Below, in pieces: positions 53,044 to 62,219 of a DNA stretch of 64,000 nt. This DNA comes from Caulobacter sp. Root655 (GTDB lineage: Bacteria > Pseudomonadota > Alphaproteobacteria > Caulobacterales > Caulobacteraceae). A model generated the notes under the pieces. The model made no database searches. It was not told the origin of the DNA and saw nothing but the letters and a program-made list of their open reading frames with translations. The translations under genes were made by a program, and so were the position numbers. The stretch lies in the NCBI RefSeq assembly GCF_001427665.1, contig NZ_LMHC01000001.1, positions 622,780 through 686,779 of the forward strand, given 5' to 3'. Position 1 is the stretch's first letter. The number at the start of each line of letters is the position of its first letter.

Positions 53044-53369
53044 TCAGGCGGCGACCAGCAGGTCCGTGGCCTTGTGGTGGTCGTCGCAGCCGTCGACCAG
53101 GATCAGGTCGCCCACCGAATGGTCGGCGCGCAGGGCCAGGATGTCCCGGTAGGCCGGCGAGGCGTACCAGGCGCGGGCCGTGGCCAGGTCGGGAAAGGCG
53201 ATGACGACGATGTCGCCCGGCCACTGGCCCTCCATCACCTCGACCTTGCCGCCATGGACGACGAATCAGCCGCCATAGGGCTCCAGGGTGGCGTCGATGC
53301 GCCGCAGATATTCGACGATGGCGGGCCGAAATCGACGCTGCGCAGGTGGGCGATACCGTAGGCGGACAT
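53044..53369 (-). pseudogene. DUF1330 protein gene broken by frameshift and stop
   Basis: Read from the ATG at 53369, the first 16 codons give MSAYGIAHLRSVDFGP. One base is then missing near 53331, and the frame must shift to continue IVEYLRRIDATLEPYGG. In that frame a TGA (53266-53268) stands where an arginine or glycine codon would be expected, before FVVHGGKVEVMEGQWPGDIV and FPDLATARAWYASPAYRDI, the DUF1330 core. Total length is 326 bases, one short of a whole number of codons. Two separate lesions favour a real pseudogene over a sequencing slip. A shorter protein could still start at the GTG at 53238. Confidence 0.82.
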
Positions 53370-53444
53370 GGCGGGCTCCTCCGTGTTGACGAAGCAGCCT
53401 CGCGCATTCGCGGCGCGGGATCGATTACGCGGGAGGTAATGGCC

Positions 53445-53780
53445 TCAGGCGGCGACGTCATCCGACACCGGCGGCTCCAGGGTGTCGAACCAGGCGCCCA
53501 GGGCGTCGATCAGCGGCAGCAGGCGATGGCCGCCCGGCGTCAGGCCGTAGACCACGCGCGGCGGAACCTCGGGATAGACGGTGCGCGTCACCACCCCGGC
53601 GGCCTCCATCTCGCGCAGGTCCAGGGTCAGCATGCGTTGCGATATGCCGGTCATGTCGCGGCGCAGGTCGCTGAACCGCTTGTCGCCGTCCTTCAGGTAA
53701 TAGATCAGCACCCCGCGCCAGCGGCCGCTGAGCAGTCGCATGGCTTCCTCGATCGAACAGCCGGTGACGGTGTCTTTCAT
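53445..53780 (-). CDS. HxlR-family transcriptional regulator
   Basis: A 111-residue winged-helix regulator of the HxlR/MarR-like group. CSIEEAMRLLSGRWRGVLIYYL, KRFSDLRRDMTGISQRMLTLDLREMEAAGVV and VYGLTPGGHRLLPLIDAL cover the whole domain. HxlR proteins often sense electrophiles or oxidants. It is divergent from a GST gene, with 119 bases between the starts, and a perfect palindrome lies between them. Confidence 0.93.
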   Translation of the reverse strand: MKDTVTGCSIEEAMRLLSGRWRGVLIYYLKDGDKRFSDLRRDMTGISQRMLTLDLREMEAAGVVTRTVYPEVPPRVVYGLTPGGHRLLPLIDALGAWFDTLEPPVSDDVAA

Positions 53781-53813
53781 TGTTCAGACCAAGTATAAAA
53801 TATGTAACCATGC

Positions 53814-53825
53814 CACAATATTGTG
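53814..53825. promoter_or_regulatory. Candidate HxlR operator CACAATATTGTG
   Basis: A perfect 12-base palindrome in an unusually AT-rich 119-base divergent spacer between the HxlR and GST genes. It lies 34 bases upstream of the regulator start and 75 bases upstream of the GST start. Confidence 0.6.
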
Positions 53826-53899
53826 CCGTCTTTACAGTATTGGTGACCATAAGCATATCCACCTTGTCGCTATTTCGGCGCGGCAAGAGGAATGACAAT

Positions 53900-54601
53900 A
53901 TGGAACCGGTGCTTTTCTACGGCGTGCCGCATGGCTGTTCGTTCGGCGCGATCGTCGCCCTGGAGTGGTTGGGCCAGCCCTATCGCCTGAGCCGGGTCGA
54001 GATGCTGGAGGCGCGCGACCCCGCCTATCTGGGGGTCAACCCGGTCGGCGCGACACCCGCCCTGCTGGCCGCCGACGGCCGGGTGATCAACGAGAGCCTG
54101 GCCATCCTGCTCCACCTGGCCTCGCGGGACCTGGAACGGCCGCTGGGCTTCGCCCAGGGCTCGGCCGCCTTCGACGACCTCAACCACGTTCTGGCCTTCC
54201 TGCACGCCGACTTCCACCCGGTGTTCGGCATGTTGTTCCAGCCCGGCAAGTATGTCGACGATCCCGCCGCCCAGGCCAACGCCCTCGACAAGGCCCGGGC
54301 CAAGGCCGCCCTGGGCTATGGCCGGCTCGAAGCCCGGCTGGCCGAGCGCGACTGGCTGGCCGGCGACCGCCAGAGCGTGGCCGACGCCTATTTCGCCGGG
54401 GTGGCCCGCTGGGGCGCGGACCTGGGGCTGTTCGACCTGGCGAGCGCGTTCCCCCATGCGCACGCCCACCTGCGCAAGTTGGACGCCGACCCGGCCGTGG
54501 CCTTCGCCCACGCCATCGAAGACGCCGCCCCGGCGGTCTCGGCCGGCGGCTTCCTGGGGCACGTGACGCTGGACGTCCTGAAGCCGCGGCTGGCGGCCTA
54601 G
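53900..54601 (+). CDS. Glutathione S-transferase family protein
   Basis: A 233-residue GST. The thioredoxin-like N-terminal domain has LFYGVPHGCSFGAIVALEWL and the cis-proline/ESL glutathione site VGATPALLA ... VINESLAIL. The all-helical C-terminal domain contains RLEARLAERDWLAGDRQSVADAYFAGV, the usual N-capping box. The start at 53900 is chosen because AAGAGGA lies upstream and earlier codons lie in the AT-rich operator region. It is likely controlled by the divergent HxlR protein. Confidence 0.92.
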   Translation: MEPVLFYGVPHGCSFGAIVALEWLGQPYRLSRVEMLEARDPAYLGVNPVGATPALLAADGRVINESLAILLHLASRDLERPLGFAQGSAAFDDLNHVLAFLHADFHPVFGMLFQPGKYVDDPAAQANALDKARAKAALGYGRLEARLAERDWLAGDRQSVADAYFAGVARWGADLGLFDLASAFPHAHAHLRKLDADPAVAFAHAIEDAAPAVSAGGFLGHVTLDVLKPRLAA

Positions 54602-54643
54602 AGGTCGTGGAGGTTAGGCGCTGGGACTCCCGGAGAGCGCCCT

Positions 54644-54744
54644 GCGTCCTTCGAGGCTTCGCTTCGCTCGCACCTCAGGATGAGGAAGTCAGTACAGCGT
54701 TCCTCATCCTGAGGCGCCCTCCAAGGGAGGGCCTCGAAGGACGC
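54644..54744. repeat. Type A palindromic repeat, copy 4
   Basis: GCGTCCTTCGAGGCTTCGC ... CCTCAGGATGAGGA ... TCCTCATCCTGAGG ... GCCTCGAAGGACGC. It has the same orientation as copy 3 and is complete at both ends. It lies 3' to the GST gene. Confidence 0.87.
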
Positions 54745-54831
54745 ACGGTGTTTCCCGGTCTCAATATCTACAAGATCAGCGAAAGGGCCGCCGCGATTGT
54801 CGTGGCGGCCCCGGCGGATTAGGAACGGATC

Positions 54832-55977
54832 ATGTCCGCTTCCGAAATCGAACCCTTCCACGCCATCGCCATCAGCCGCCTGGCCCACCAGATGAAGGCG
54901 CAGGGTCGGTCGGTGATCCACATGGAGTTCGGCCAGCCCTCGACCGGCGCGCCGAAGGCCGCGATCGCCCGGGCCCACGCGGTGCTCGACACCGACGGCA
55001 TGGGCTATTGGGAAAGCCCCGGCCTGAAGGCGGCGATCGCCCGGCGCTATGCCGACGACAACGGCGTGGCGGTCGACCCTGAGCGGATCATCCTGACCTG
55101 CGGCGCCTCGCCGGCCCTGGTCATGGCCCTGGCCTCGACCTTCAGGCCCGGCGACCGGGTGGCCATCGCCCGGCCCGGCTACGTGGCCTACCGCAACACC
55201 CTGAAAGCCCTGAACCTGGTCCCGGTGGAGATCGGCTGCGGGGCGAAGAGCGGCTTCCAGCTGACGGCCGCGCACCTGGCGGCCCTGGACCCGGCCCCGG
55301 CCGGCGTGATCATCGCCAGCCCGGCCAATCCCACCGGCACGATCATCCCGGCCGAGGAGCTGAAGGCGATCGCCGAGGTCTGTCGCGAGCGCGGGATCGC
55401 CGTGGTCTCCGACGAAATCTATCACGGCCTCAGCTATGGCGAACCGGCCCGCTCGATGCTGGAGTTCGAGCCCCAGGCCCAGATCGTCAACAGCTTCTCC
55501 AAATATTTCAGCATGGCCGGCTGGCGGCTGGGTTGGCTGGTCTGCCCACCCGAGCACGTGGCCCGCGCCCGGGCCTTCATGGGCAACCTGTTCCTGACCC
55601 CGCCGTCGCTGAGCCAGCACGCCGGCCTGGTGGCCATGGGCTGCGCGGAGGAGCTGGAAGGCCACGTCGCCGTCTACCGCGCCAACCGCCAGTTGCTGCT
55701 CAACGCCCTGCCGGCCCTGGGCCTGGCCTCGATCGCCCCGCCGGACGGCGCCTTCTACATCTACGCCGACATCGGCCACCTGACCGACGACAGCCTGGCC
55801 TTCTGCGAGGCCCTGCTACGCGACACCGGCGTGGCCACCGCGCCCGGCGTCGACTTCGACCCGGTCGACGGCGGCCGGTTCATCCGCTTCAGCTTCGCGG
55901 TCTCGACCGCCGAGGTCGAAGAGGCGCTGCGGCGGATCATCCCGTGGTTCGCGGCGCGCGGGGCTCGCGCGGCTTAG
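54832..55977 (+). CDS. Class I/II pyridoxal-phosphate aminotransferase
   Basis: A 381-residue fold-type I aminotransferase of the aspartate/aromatic group. PLP-lysine K224 lies in NSFSKYFSMAGWRLGW. The aspartate pairing with the PLP nitrogen is in VVSDEIYHGL, the asparagine in SPANPTGTII, and the substrate arginine in GRFIRFSFA. The amino donor cannot be told. An AGGAACGG ribosome site precedes the ATG. Its last 4 bases overlap the end of the convergent 77-residue gene. Confidence 0.93.
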   Translation: MSASEIEPFHAIAISRLAHQMKAQGRSVIHMEFGQPSTGAPKAAIARAHAVLDTDGMGYWESPGLKAAIARRYADDNGVAVDPERIILTCGASPALVMALASTFRPGDRVAIARPGYVAYRNTLKALNLVPVEIGCGAKSGFQLTAAHLAALDPAPAGVIIASPANPTGTIIPAEELKAIAEVCRERGIAVVSDEIYHGLSYGEPARSMLEFEPQAQIVNSFSKYFSMAGWRLGWLVCPPEHVARARAFMGNLFLTPPSLSQHAGLVAMGCAEELEGHVAVYRANRQLLLNALPALGLASIAPPDGAFYIYADIGHLTDDSLAFCEALLRDTGVATAPGVDFDPVDGGRFIRFSFAVSTAEVEEALRRIIPWFAARGARAA

Positions 55978-56207
55978 GTTTCCGTCGCCGGCGCGATGCG
56001 GACATGCGCGTCGGTCAGGTGAAAGCCGTGGGCGGCGATGTCGTCGAGGCAGGTGTTGACGTCCACGCCGGCGTGGGGTTCGTCCCGGTGCATGTCGAGG
56101 GACTTGAAGGCGGTCCAAGGCCCGTACTGTTCCGGCAGGTTTTCCCCGCCCACCGCTTGGGTGAAGCCAAAGACCCGGCCGGTTCCTCTGAAGGTATGAA
56201 CTTGCAT
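55974..56207 (-). CDS. 77-residue conserved small protein
   Basis: A 77-residue protein. The middle, FTQAVGGENLPEQYGPWTAFKSLDM, and the end, DVNTCLDDIAAHGFHLTDAHVRI, resemble small proteobacterial proteins of unknown function often found near regulators. It is divergent from a TetR regulator; two palindromic sites in the spacer could control it. The stop overlaps the aminotransferase stop tail-to-tail by 4 bases. Confidence 0.75.
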   Translation of the reverse strand: MQVHTFRGTGRVFGFTQAVGGENLPEQYGPWTAFKSLDMHRDEPHAGVDVNTCLDDIAAHGFHLTDAHVRIAPATET

Positions 56208-56244
56208 GGCGGCTCTCCGGGGCTTGTCAGTCGTCTCGACGCAC

Positions 56245-56298
56245 TTGACAGTGTGTCAACTGATCATGCCTATAGCTTCGGACTTTACACCCTGTCAA
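56245..56298. promoter_or_regulatory. Paired palindromic TetR operators
   Basis: TTGACA-GTG-TGTCAA (56245-56259) is a perfect inverted repeat. TTTACA-CCC-TGTCAA (56284-56298) is the same site with one mismatch. Their centres are 39 bases apart, between the divergent 77-residue and TetR genes. Confidence 0.7.
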
Positions 56299-56873
56299 GC
56301 GCTCCTCCGACCACGCGATCCCGCATCCTGACCGCCACCCTGGCCCTGGTCCAACGGGCCCAGGGGCCGATCGCCATGGGCGCCATCGCCAAGGCGGCGG
56401 GGCTGTCGCGGCAGGCGCTGTATCTGGTCTTCGCCGACAAGGCGGACCTGTTCATCGCCCTGCTGCGCTACGTTGACGGGCAGCGGGGCATCGTCAGGGA
56501 ACAGGCGAAGATCCGCGACGCCCCCACCGGGACCGATGCGCTGCTGGCCATCGTCGACCGCCAGGCCCGGCTCAATCCCGACTTCAAGCCCTTGGCCGAC
56601 ACCTTCGAACTGCTCCGCCGCCAGGACCCGGCGGTCGAGCAGGCGTGGCGGGACCGGCAGGGCGATCGCCTGGAGGGTTGCCGCGTCGTCGTCGCGCGCC
56701 TCGCGGCGGAGGGCCGGCTGCGCCCCGGCCTCGACCCCGCCGCCGCCGCCGATCTGGTCTGGACCCTGACATCGGTGAGCGCGTGGGACGATCTGGTGAC
56801 GGGGCGCGGGTGGACGGCCGCCGAGTATCGCGAGCGGATGTCGGCGCTGCTGTTGGCGGCGATGGTGGCGTAG
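56253..56873 (+). CDS. TetR-family transcriptional regulator
   Basis: A TetR regulator, about 206 residues from the GTG at 56253. The DNA-binding region is SRILTATLALVQRAQGPIAMGAIAKAAGLSRQALYLVFADKADLF, with a normal helix-turn-helix. The ligand-binding half is all helical. The start is uncertain: ATG 56196 overlaps the divergent gene and both operators, GTG 56253 lies in the first operator, and no other good start codon occurs before helix 1. Autoregulation through the paired palindromes is likely. Confidence 0.82.
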   Translation: MSTDHAYSFGLYTLSSAPPTTRSRILTATLALVQRAQGPIAMGAIAKAAGLSRQALYLVFADKADLFIALLRYVDGQRGIVREQAKIRDAPTGTDALLAIVDRQARLNPDFKPLADTFELLRRQDPAVEQAWRDRQGDRLEGCRVVVARLAAEGRLRPGLDPAAAADLVWTLTSVSAWDDLVTGRGWTAAEYRERMSALLLAAMVA

Positions 56874-56916
56874 GGCGGGAAAGGCTGGAAGGCCGTCCAT
56901 CCCCACAACGGTCGCC

Positions 56917-57052
56917 TTTCCCTCCCCTTTATGGGGAGGGGGGACCAGCGAAGCTGGTGGGTGGGGCTTCGCCGCCGCAAGGGCGCCCTGCACCGATCCC
57001 CCACCCGACCCCTTCGGGGCCACCCTCCCCACAAGGGGGAGGGACGGGGGAT
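56917..57052. repeat. Type C repeat
   Basis: CCCTCCCCTTTATGGGGAGGG is followed by ACCAGCGAAGCTGGTGGGTGGG, and the element ends CACCCTCCCCACAAGGGGGAGGG. It lies between the convergent TetR gene and the broken Lrp gene. Confidence 0.8.
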
Positions 57053-57076
57053 GGTGCTCCGCCGCCCCTCCAGTCC

Positions 57077-57548
57077 CTAACCCCGCCCCGCCGCCAGCAG
57101 CGCCTTGCCGATCGGCTTGGCCGGTTCGCTGCGCAGTACGACGCTGGTGGTCACCGCGCCGAACCGGCCGATCGTGTCGATGATGGTCGCCAGGTCGCTC
57201 GGCGTCGGCATCAGGGCCTTGAGCACGAAGCAGTCGTCGCCGGTCACCCGGTGGACCTCGACCACCTGGGGCAGGCGGGCGAAGGTCTCCAGGCACGGGC
57301 GGATATGCTCGTGGGTGGTCTTCAGGCGGATGATCGCGGCCATGCCCAGGCCCAGGGCCTGGGGGGTCGATCCGCGCGCCATAGCCGGTGATGATCCCGC
57401 GCTCCTCCAGCCGCTTGACCCGCTCCGACATCGCCGGCTGCGACAGCCCGATCTTGCGGCCCAGTTCCGACAGTGGGGTGCGGCCGTCCTGCTGCAACAG
57501 CTCCAGGATGGCGATGTCCTTGGCGTCCAGCCCGTTCGCGCTCGTCAT
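57077..57548 (-). pseudogene. Lrp/AsnC-family regulator with frameshift in a C6 tract
   Basis: From ATG 57548 the frame encodes a typical AsnC DNA-binding domain: LDAKDIAILELLQQDGRTPL and LGRKIGLSQPAMSERVKRLEERG, up to ITGYGARIDP. The frame then runs into six C residues (six G on the plus strand at 57361-57366). The effector domain (QALGLGMAAIIRLKTTHEHI, VHRVTGDDCFVLKALMP) continues only one frame over. One C too many restores everything. Total length is 472 bases, one more than a whole number of codons. Either the gene is inactivated, switched by slippage, or the base call is wrong. Confidence 0.85.
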
Positions 57549-57662
57549 ACCCTGCCTCCAGGCCTTGAGTTCATCGGCACAATCGCGCTTTGGCCGATGA
57601 CTGGCCATGCCCTCCACGGCGAACCTTCGTCATTCTGCACCGACTGACCATGGAGGTGACAG

Positions 57663-58277
57663 GTGCGACTGATCGGAATGCTGGATTCGCCCTATGTGCG
57701 GCGGGTGGCGATATCGCTGCGGCTGATGGGCCTGCCGTTCGACCACGAGTCCGTCTCGGTGTTCCGGGCGTATGACGCGTTCGCGGCGATCAATCCGGTG
57801 GTCAAGGCCCCGACCCTGGTCACCGACGCGGGCGTGGTGCTGATGGATTCGACCCTGATCCTCGAACATCTGGAGCGGCTCGCCGCGGCGGAGCGGACGC
57901 TGACCCCGGACGGGGTCGCCGACCACGCCCGCGACCAGCGGATCGTCGGCCTGGCCCTGGCGGCCTGCGAGAAGACCGTCCAGCTGGTCTACGAGTTCAA
58001 CCTGCGGCCGCAGGACAAGCAGCACGCGCCGTGGGTCGACCGGGTGCGCGGGCAACTGGCGCAGGCCTATCGGCTGCTGGAGGCGGAGGTGGCCGGGGAA
58101 GCGTCGTGGCTGTTCGGGCCCCGGCCCTCGCAGGCGGACGTCACGACGGCGGTGGCCTGGAGCTTCACGGCCTTCGCCTTGCCAGGGGCGGTCGAGTCGG
58201 GCGAGCATCCGGCCTTGGCGGACCTGGCGCGGCGGGCGGAGGCGACGCCGGAGTTCACGGCCACTCCGATCGCTTAA
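57663..58277 (+). CDS. Glutathione S-transferase family protein
   Basis: A 204-residue GST. LIGMLDSPYVRRVAISLRLMGLPFDHE starts the thioredoxin-like domain, with the catalytic serine in DSPYVR. KAPTLVTDAGVVLMDSTLILEHL forms the glutathione-binding cis-proline and DS site. The helical domain ends ADVTTAVAWSFTAF. The GTG start at 57663 has GGAGG 6 bases upstream. It is divergent from the broken Lrp gene. Confidence 0.92.
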   Translation: MRLIGMLDSPYVRRVAISLRLMGLPFDHESVSVFRAYDAFAAINPVVKAPTLVTDAGVVLMDSTLILEHLERLAAAERTLTPDGVADHARDQRIVGLALAACEKTVQLVYEFNLRPQDKQHAPWVDRVRGQLAQAYRLLEAEVAGEASWLFGPRPSQADVTTAVAWSFTAFALPGAVESGEHPALADLARRAEATPEFTATPIA

Positions 58278-58306
58278 GAACCCTCTCCCAGCGGGAGAGG
58301 GTTCTT
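58276..58306. terminator. Hairpin between convergent GST and LysR genes
   Basis: AAGAACCCTCTCCC and GGGAGAGGGTTCTT form a perfect 14-base-pair stem with a 3-base loop. The position between two convergent genes suggests a two-way terminator. It is related to the CCCTCTCC-type repeats nearby. Confidence 0.75.
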
Positions 58307-58311
58307 CTCCG

Positions 58312-59196
58312 CTAATCCCGCATCCAGTCGATGAACGCCCGCAGGGCGGGCGAGAGCTGCCGTCTGCTGGTGTAGTAGAGGAAGAAGCCGGCGAACGGCT
58401 CGCACCAGTCCTCCAGCAGGGGAACGAGGCGGCCGGCGGCGATGTCGCCCTCGACCTGGTCGCGGAACAGGAAGGCCAGGCCCGCGCCGTCCAGGCAGGC
58501 GCGGCGCAGCACCTCGTTCTCGTCGCAGACCAGCACGCCGGGCGGATTGACCACCACCACTCGGCCCTGGCGCTCGAACTCCCAGGGCCAGGTCTGGCCG
58601 GTCGGGCGTCGGTTCAGCAGGCAGCGATGGTGGGGGACGTCCTCGGGCCGGGCCGGGGCGCCGTGTTCGGCCAGGTATTCGGGCGAGGCGACCAGGGCCT
58701 GGCTCAGGTCGCCGCCGATCGGCACGGCGATCATGTCGGCCTGCAGGCTCTCGCCCAGCCGCACCCCGCAGTCGAAGCCGCCGGCCACGATGTCGGACAG
58801 GCCGTCGTCGCAGACCATCTCGACCCGCACGTCCGGATAGGCCTTGAGGAAGCCGCCGACGCGCGGCGCGAACAGCCAGCGGGCGGCCGAGCGGGCCAGG
58901 TTGAGGCGCAGGCGGCCGGCGGGTCGGTCGCGGTAGGCGGCGATCTCGCCCAGGGCGACGTCGATGTCGGCCAGGGCCGGGGCCAGCCGGGCCAGCAGCC
59001 GCTCGCCGGCCTCGGTCGGGGCGACGCTGCGGGTCGTGCGGTGCAGCAGCCGCACGTCCAGCCGGGTCTCCAGATTGCGCAGCGTGTGGCTCAGCGCCGA
59101 GGCCGAGACCCCCAGCACCTGAGCGGCGGCGCGGAAGCTACGGTGCTGGGCCACCAGGGCGAAGACGGCCAGGTCGGGTAGGGGGCGCTGATCCAT
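58312..59196 (-). CDS. LysR-family transcriptional regulator
   Basis: A 294-residue LysR regulator. The winged helix-turn-helix is LAVFALVAQHRSFRAAAQVL with GVSASALSHTLRNLETRLDVRLLHRTTR. The effector domain contains RLNLARSAARWLFAPRV and FDCGVRLGESLQADM, typical of the LysR group beside aldo/keto reductases and short-chain dehydrogenases. It is divergent from the aldo/keto reductase, with 138 bases between the starts, and probably controls it. Confidence 0.93.
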   Translation of the reverse strand: MDQRPLPDLAVFALVAQHRSFRAAAQVLGVSASALSHTLRNLETRLDVRLLHRTTRSVAPTEAGERLLARLAPALADIDVALGEIAAYRDRPAGRLRLNLARSAARWLFAPRVGGFLKAYPDVRVEMVCDDGLSDIVAGGFDCGVRLGESLQADMIAVPIGGDLSQALVASPEYLAEHGAPARPEDVPHHRCLLNRRPTGQTWPWEFERQGRVVVVNPPGVLVCDENEVLRRACLDGAGLAFLFRDQVEGDIAAGRLVPLLEDWCEPFAGFFLYYTSRRQLSPALRAFIDWMRD

Positions 59197-59202
59197 TGCT
59201 GA

Positions 59203-60339
<1,137 letters not shown>

Positions 60340-60348
60340 CCAGCCTCG

Positions 60349-60382
60349 CGGGAGAGGGAGGCGTCCGCCGCCCTCCCTCTCC
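60349..60382 (+). terminator. Hairpin after the aldo/keto reductase gene
   Basis: GGAGAGGGAGGCG and the complementary CGCCCTCCCTCTCC (with a small bulge) form a stable stem-loop 10 bases after the stop, related to the type C repeat. There is no T tract. Confidence 0.6.
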
Positions 60383-60439
60383 TTGAAAAGAGGGCTAGCG
60401 CGCTTGCTCTGGTGAGGTTTGTGTCCGCACACTCACGCC

Positions 60440-61045
60440 ATGGAAATCCCAGCGCTTCTCGTCGCCGCCCTGGTTCTCGCCGTCCAGCCCGCCGCCGCCC
60501 AGCCCATGCGGGTCCAGGCTGCCCGGGCGGGCCCGATCCTGCTGGACGGTCGCTGCGACGAACCCGCCTGGGTCAAGGCCACGCCGACCGTGCTGGGCGA
60601 AGGGCTGTCGATGTTGGCGGTCGCCGATCGCGACACGGTGACGACCTGCTGGCGCTTCCCGGTCCAGACCTTGGGTCTGGATCTCTATATCGAGGACGCC
60701 CAGGGCGCGCTGCATGACCTGCACATCTCCGCCCAGACGGGCGAGCGGACGCGAACCGCCCAAGGCTGGCCAGAATGGACGGGCTTTGGCCAGCATCACG
60801 GCTGGTACGCGCCGCCGTTCGCCTTCAGCGGGTTCAAGACCGATGACGGCGGCGTGCGGCGCATCGTGTTCGCGCCCCAGCCCTCCCGCGAGCTGCAATT
60901 GACCAAGGCCCGGTTCGGGCCGGGGCCCTGGCGGGTGATGGTCGAGGCCCAGGTCATGACGCCCGACGCCAAGATCGACCGCTATCCCGCCAAGGCCTTC
61001 CCGGACGATCCCGCCACCTGGGGAATCCTCGAACCCGGGCAGTGA
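60440..61045 (+). CDS. Exported CBM9-like protein
   Basis: A 201-residue protein with a signal peptide (1-20, ending PAAAQ). The mature start ILLDGRCDEPAWVKA matches the opening strand-helix (DGxxDExxW) of the CBM9-like fold. The rest alternates strands (TVTTCWRFPVQTLGLDLYIED) with a long loop. Proteins of this kind bind sugars or lie at the outer membrane, but no partner enzyme is next to it. It precedes the MscS gene by 51 bases on the same strand. Confidence 0.7.
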   Translation: MEIPALLVAALVLAVQPAAAQPMRVQAARAGPILLDGRCDEPAWVKATPTVLGEGLSMLAVADRDTVTTCWRFPVQTLGLDLYIEDAQGALHDLHISAQTGERTRTAQGWPEWTGFGQHHGWYAPPFAFSGFKTDDGGVRRIVFAPQPSRELQLTKARFGPGPWRVMVEAQVMTPDAKIDRYPAKAFPDDPATWGILEPGQ

Positions 61046-61096
61046 CGGAACGACAGGGGTTGAACCGCGCCCGACGCTGAGCCCACACTCCGCCTC

Positions 61097-62122
61097 ATGG
61101 TCGACAACCCGCTGCAACGCCTGGACGCCGTCGAGCTGGTCAAGCTGGGCAAGACCACCATCACCCTGGGCGGGCTGGGCGCGGCCGTCCTGGTGGTCAT
61201 CGTCACGATCTACGCCTCGCGGCTGGTGGGGTCGGGCCTGCGCCGGCTGCGCCAGCGCTCGATCGGCGCCGCCCCGTCGCTGTACATCGTCGAGAAGCTG
61301 GCCACCTACGGCCTGCGGGTGTTCGGCCTGCTGCTGGCCCTGTCGGTGATGGGGGTCAACCTGACCTCGCTGACGGTGTTCGCCGGGGCCCTGGGCGTCG
61401 GGGCGGGCCTGGGCCTGCAGGGCCTGGTCAAGGACTTCGCCTCGGGAATTTCGCTGGTGTTCGAGCGGCTGGTGGCGGTGGGCGATTTCGTCGAGCTGTC
61501 GAACGGTTCGCGCGGCGTGGTCCACGAGATCGGCCCCCGCTCGACCCGCATCCGCACCAACGACAGCACCGACGTCATCGTGCCCAACTCGGTGCTGGTC
61601 ACCGAGCAGGTGATCAACTGGACTCTGCACAACAGCACCCGCCGCATCCGCGTGCCGTTCGTCACCGCCTTCGGGGTCGACAAGGAGAAGGTGCGCGAGG
61701 CGGTGCTGAAGGCGGCCCATTCCGTGCCCTTCACCTCGCCCGACGATTCCACCCGCCGCTCGCAGGTCTGGCTGGTCGGCTACGGCGAGTCGGCGCTGAA
61801 GTTCGAGCTGATCGTCTGGCCGACCATCGAGTCGGTGCGGCGGCCGGCGGCGATCTTCGCGGCCTATACCTGGGCGATCGACGACGCCCTGCGCGGGGCG
61901 GGCATCGAGATTCCCTATCCGCAGCGCGAGCTGCGCCTGCGCGACCTGTTCGGCGAGGAGGGCGAGGACGCCCGCGCCGCCCTGCGCCTGGAGCCCCGCG
62001 CCGCTCGCCGCGCCAAGGCCAAGGCGGCCCAGCCCTCCAGCAACGACGCCGCCCTGGACCTGACCCGCGAGGATCCGGAAGAGCCGCCGCTGCCCGTGCA
62101 GGGGCCGCCGAACAAGACCTGA
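61097..62122 (+). CDS. MscS-family mechanosensitive channel
   Basis: A 341-residue inner-membrane channel that releases solutes on hypo-osmotic shock. Three helices lie at about 24-42, 72-90 and 90-120. The last is the pore-lining TM3 with regular Gly/Ala spacing: FAGALGVGAGLGLQGLVKDFASG. The MscS beta domain includes VGDFVELSNGSRGVVHEIG and ND-STDVIVPNSVLVTEQVINW. A charged cytoplasmic tail follows residue 280. Length matches small MscS forms. Confidence 0.94.
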   Translation: MVDNPLQRLDAVELVKLGKTTITLGGLGAAVLVVIVTIYASRLVGSGLRRLRQRSIGAAPSLYIVEKLATYGLRVFGLLLALSVMGVNLTSLTVFAGALGVGAGLGLQGLVKDFASGISLVFERLVAVGDFVELSNGSRGVVHEIGPRSTRIRTNDSTDVIVPNSVLVTEQVINWTLHNSTRRIRVPFVTAFGVDKEKVREAVLKAAHSVPFTSPDDSTRRSQVWLVGYGESALKFELIVWPTIESVRRPAAIFAAYTWAIDDALRGAGIEIPYPQRELRLRDLFGEEGEDARAALRLEPRAARRAKAKAAQPSSNDAALDLTREDPEEPPLPVQGPPNKT

Positions 62123-62219
62123 CCCCCTTCTTGGCGCTCCGTCGCCCTTGACCCCGTTACCGCGCCGCCGCAATCTTCTCGCAACTGCGAAATAAGAAAC
62201 GGCCGCCGGGAGTAAGCGC

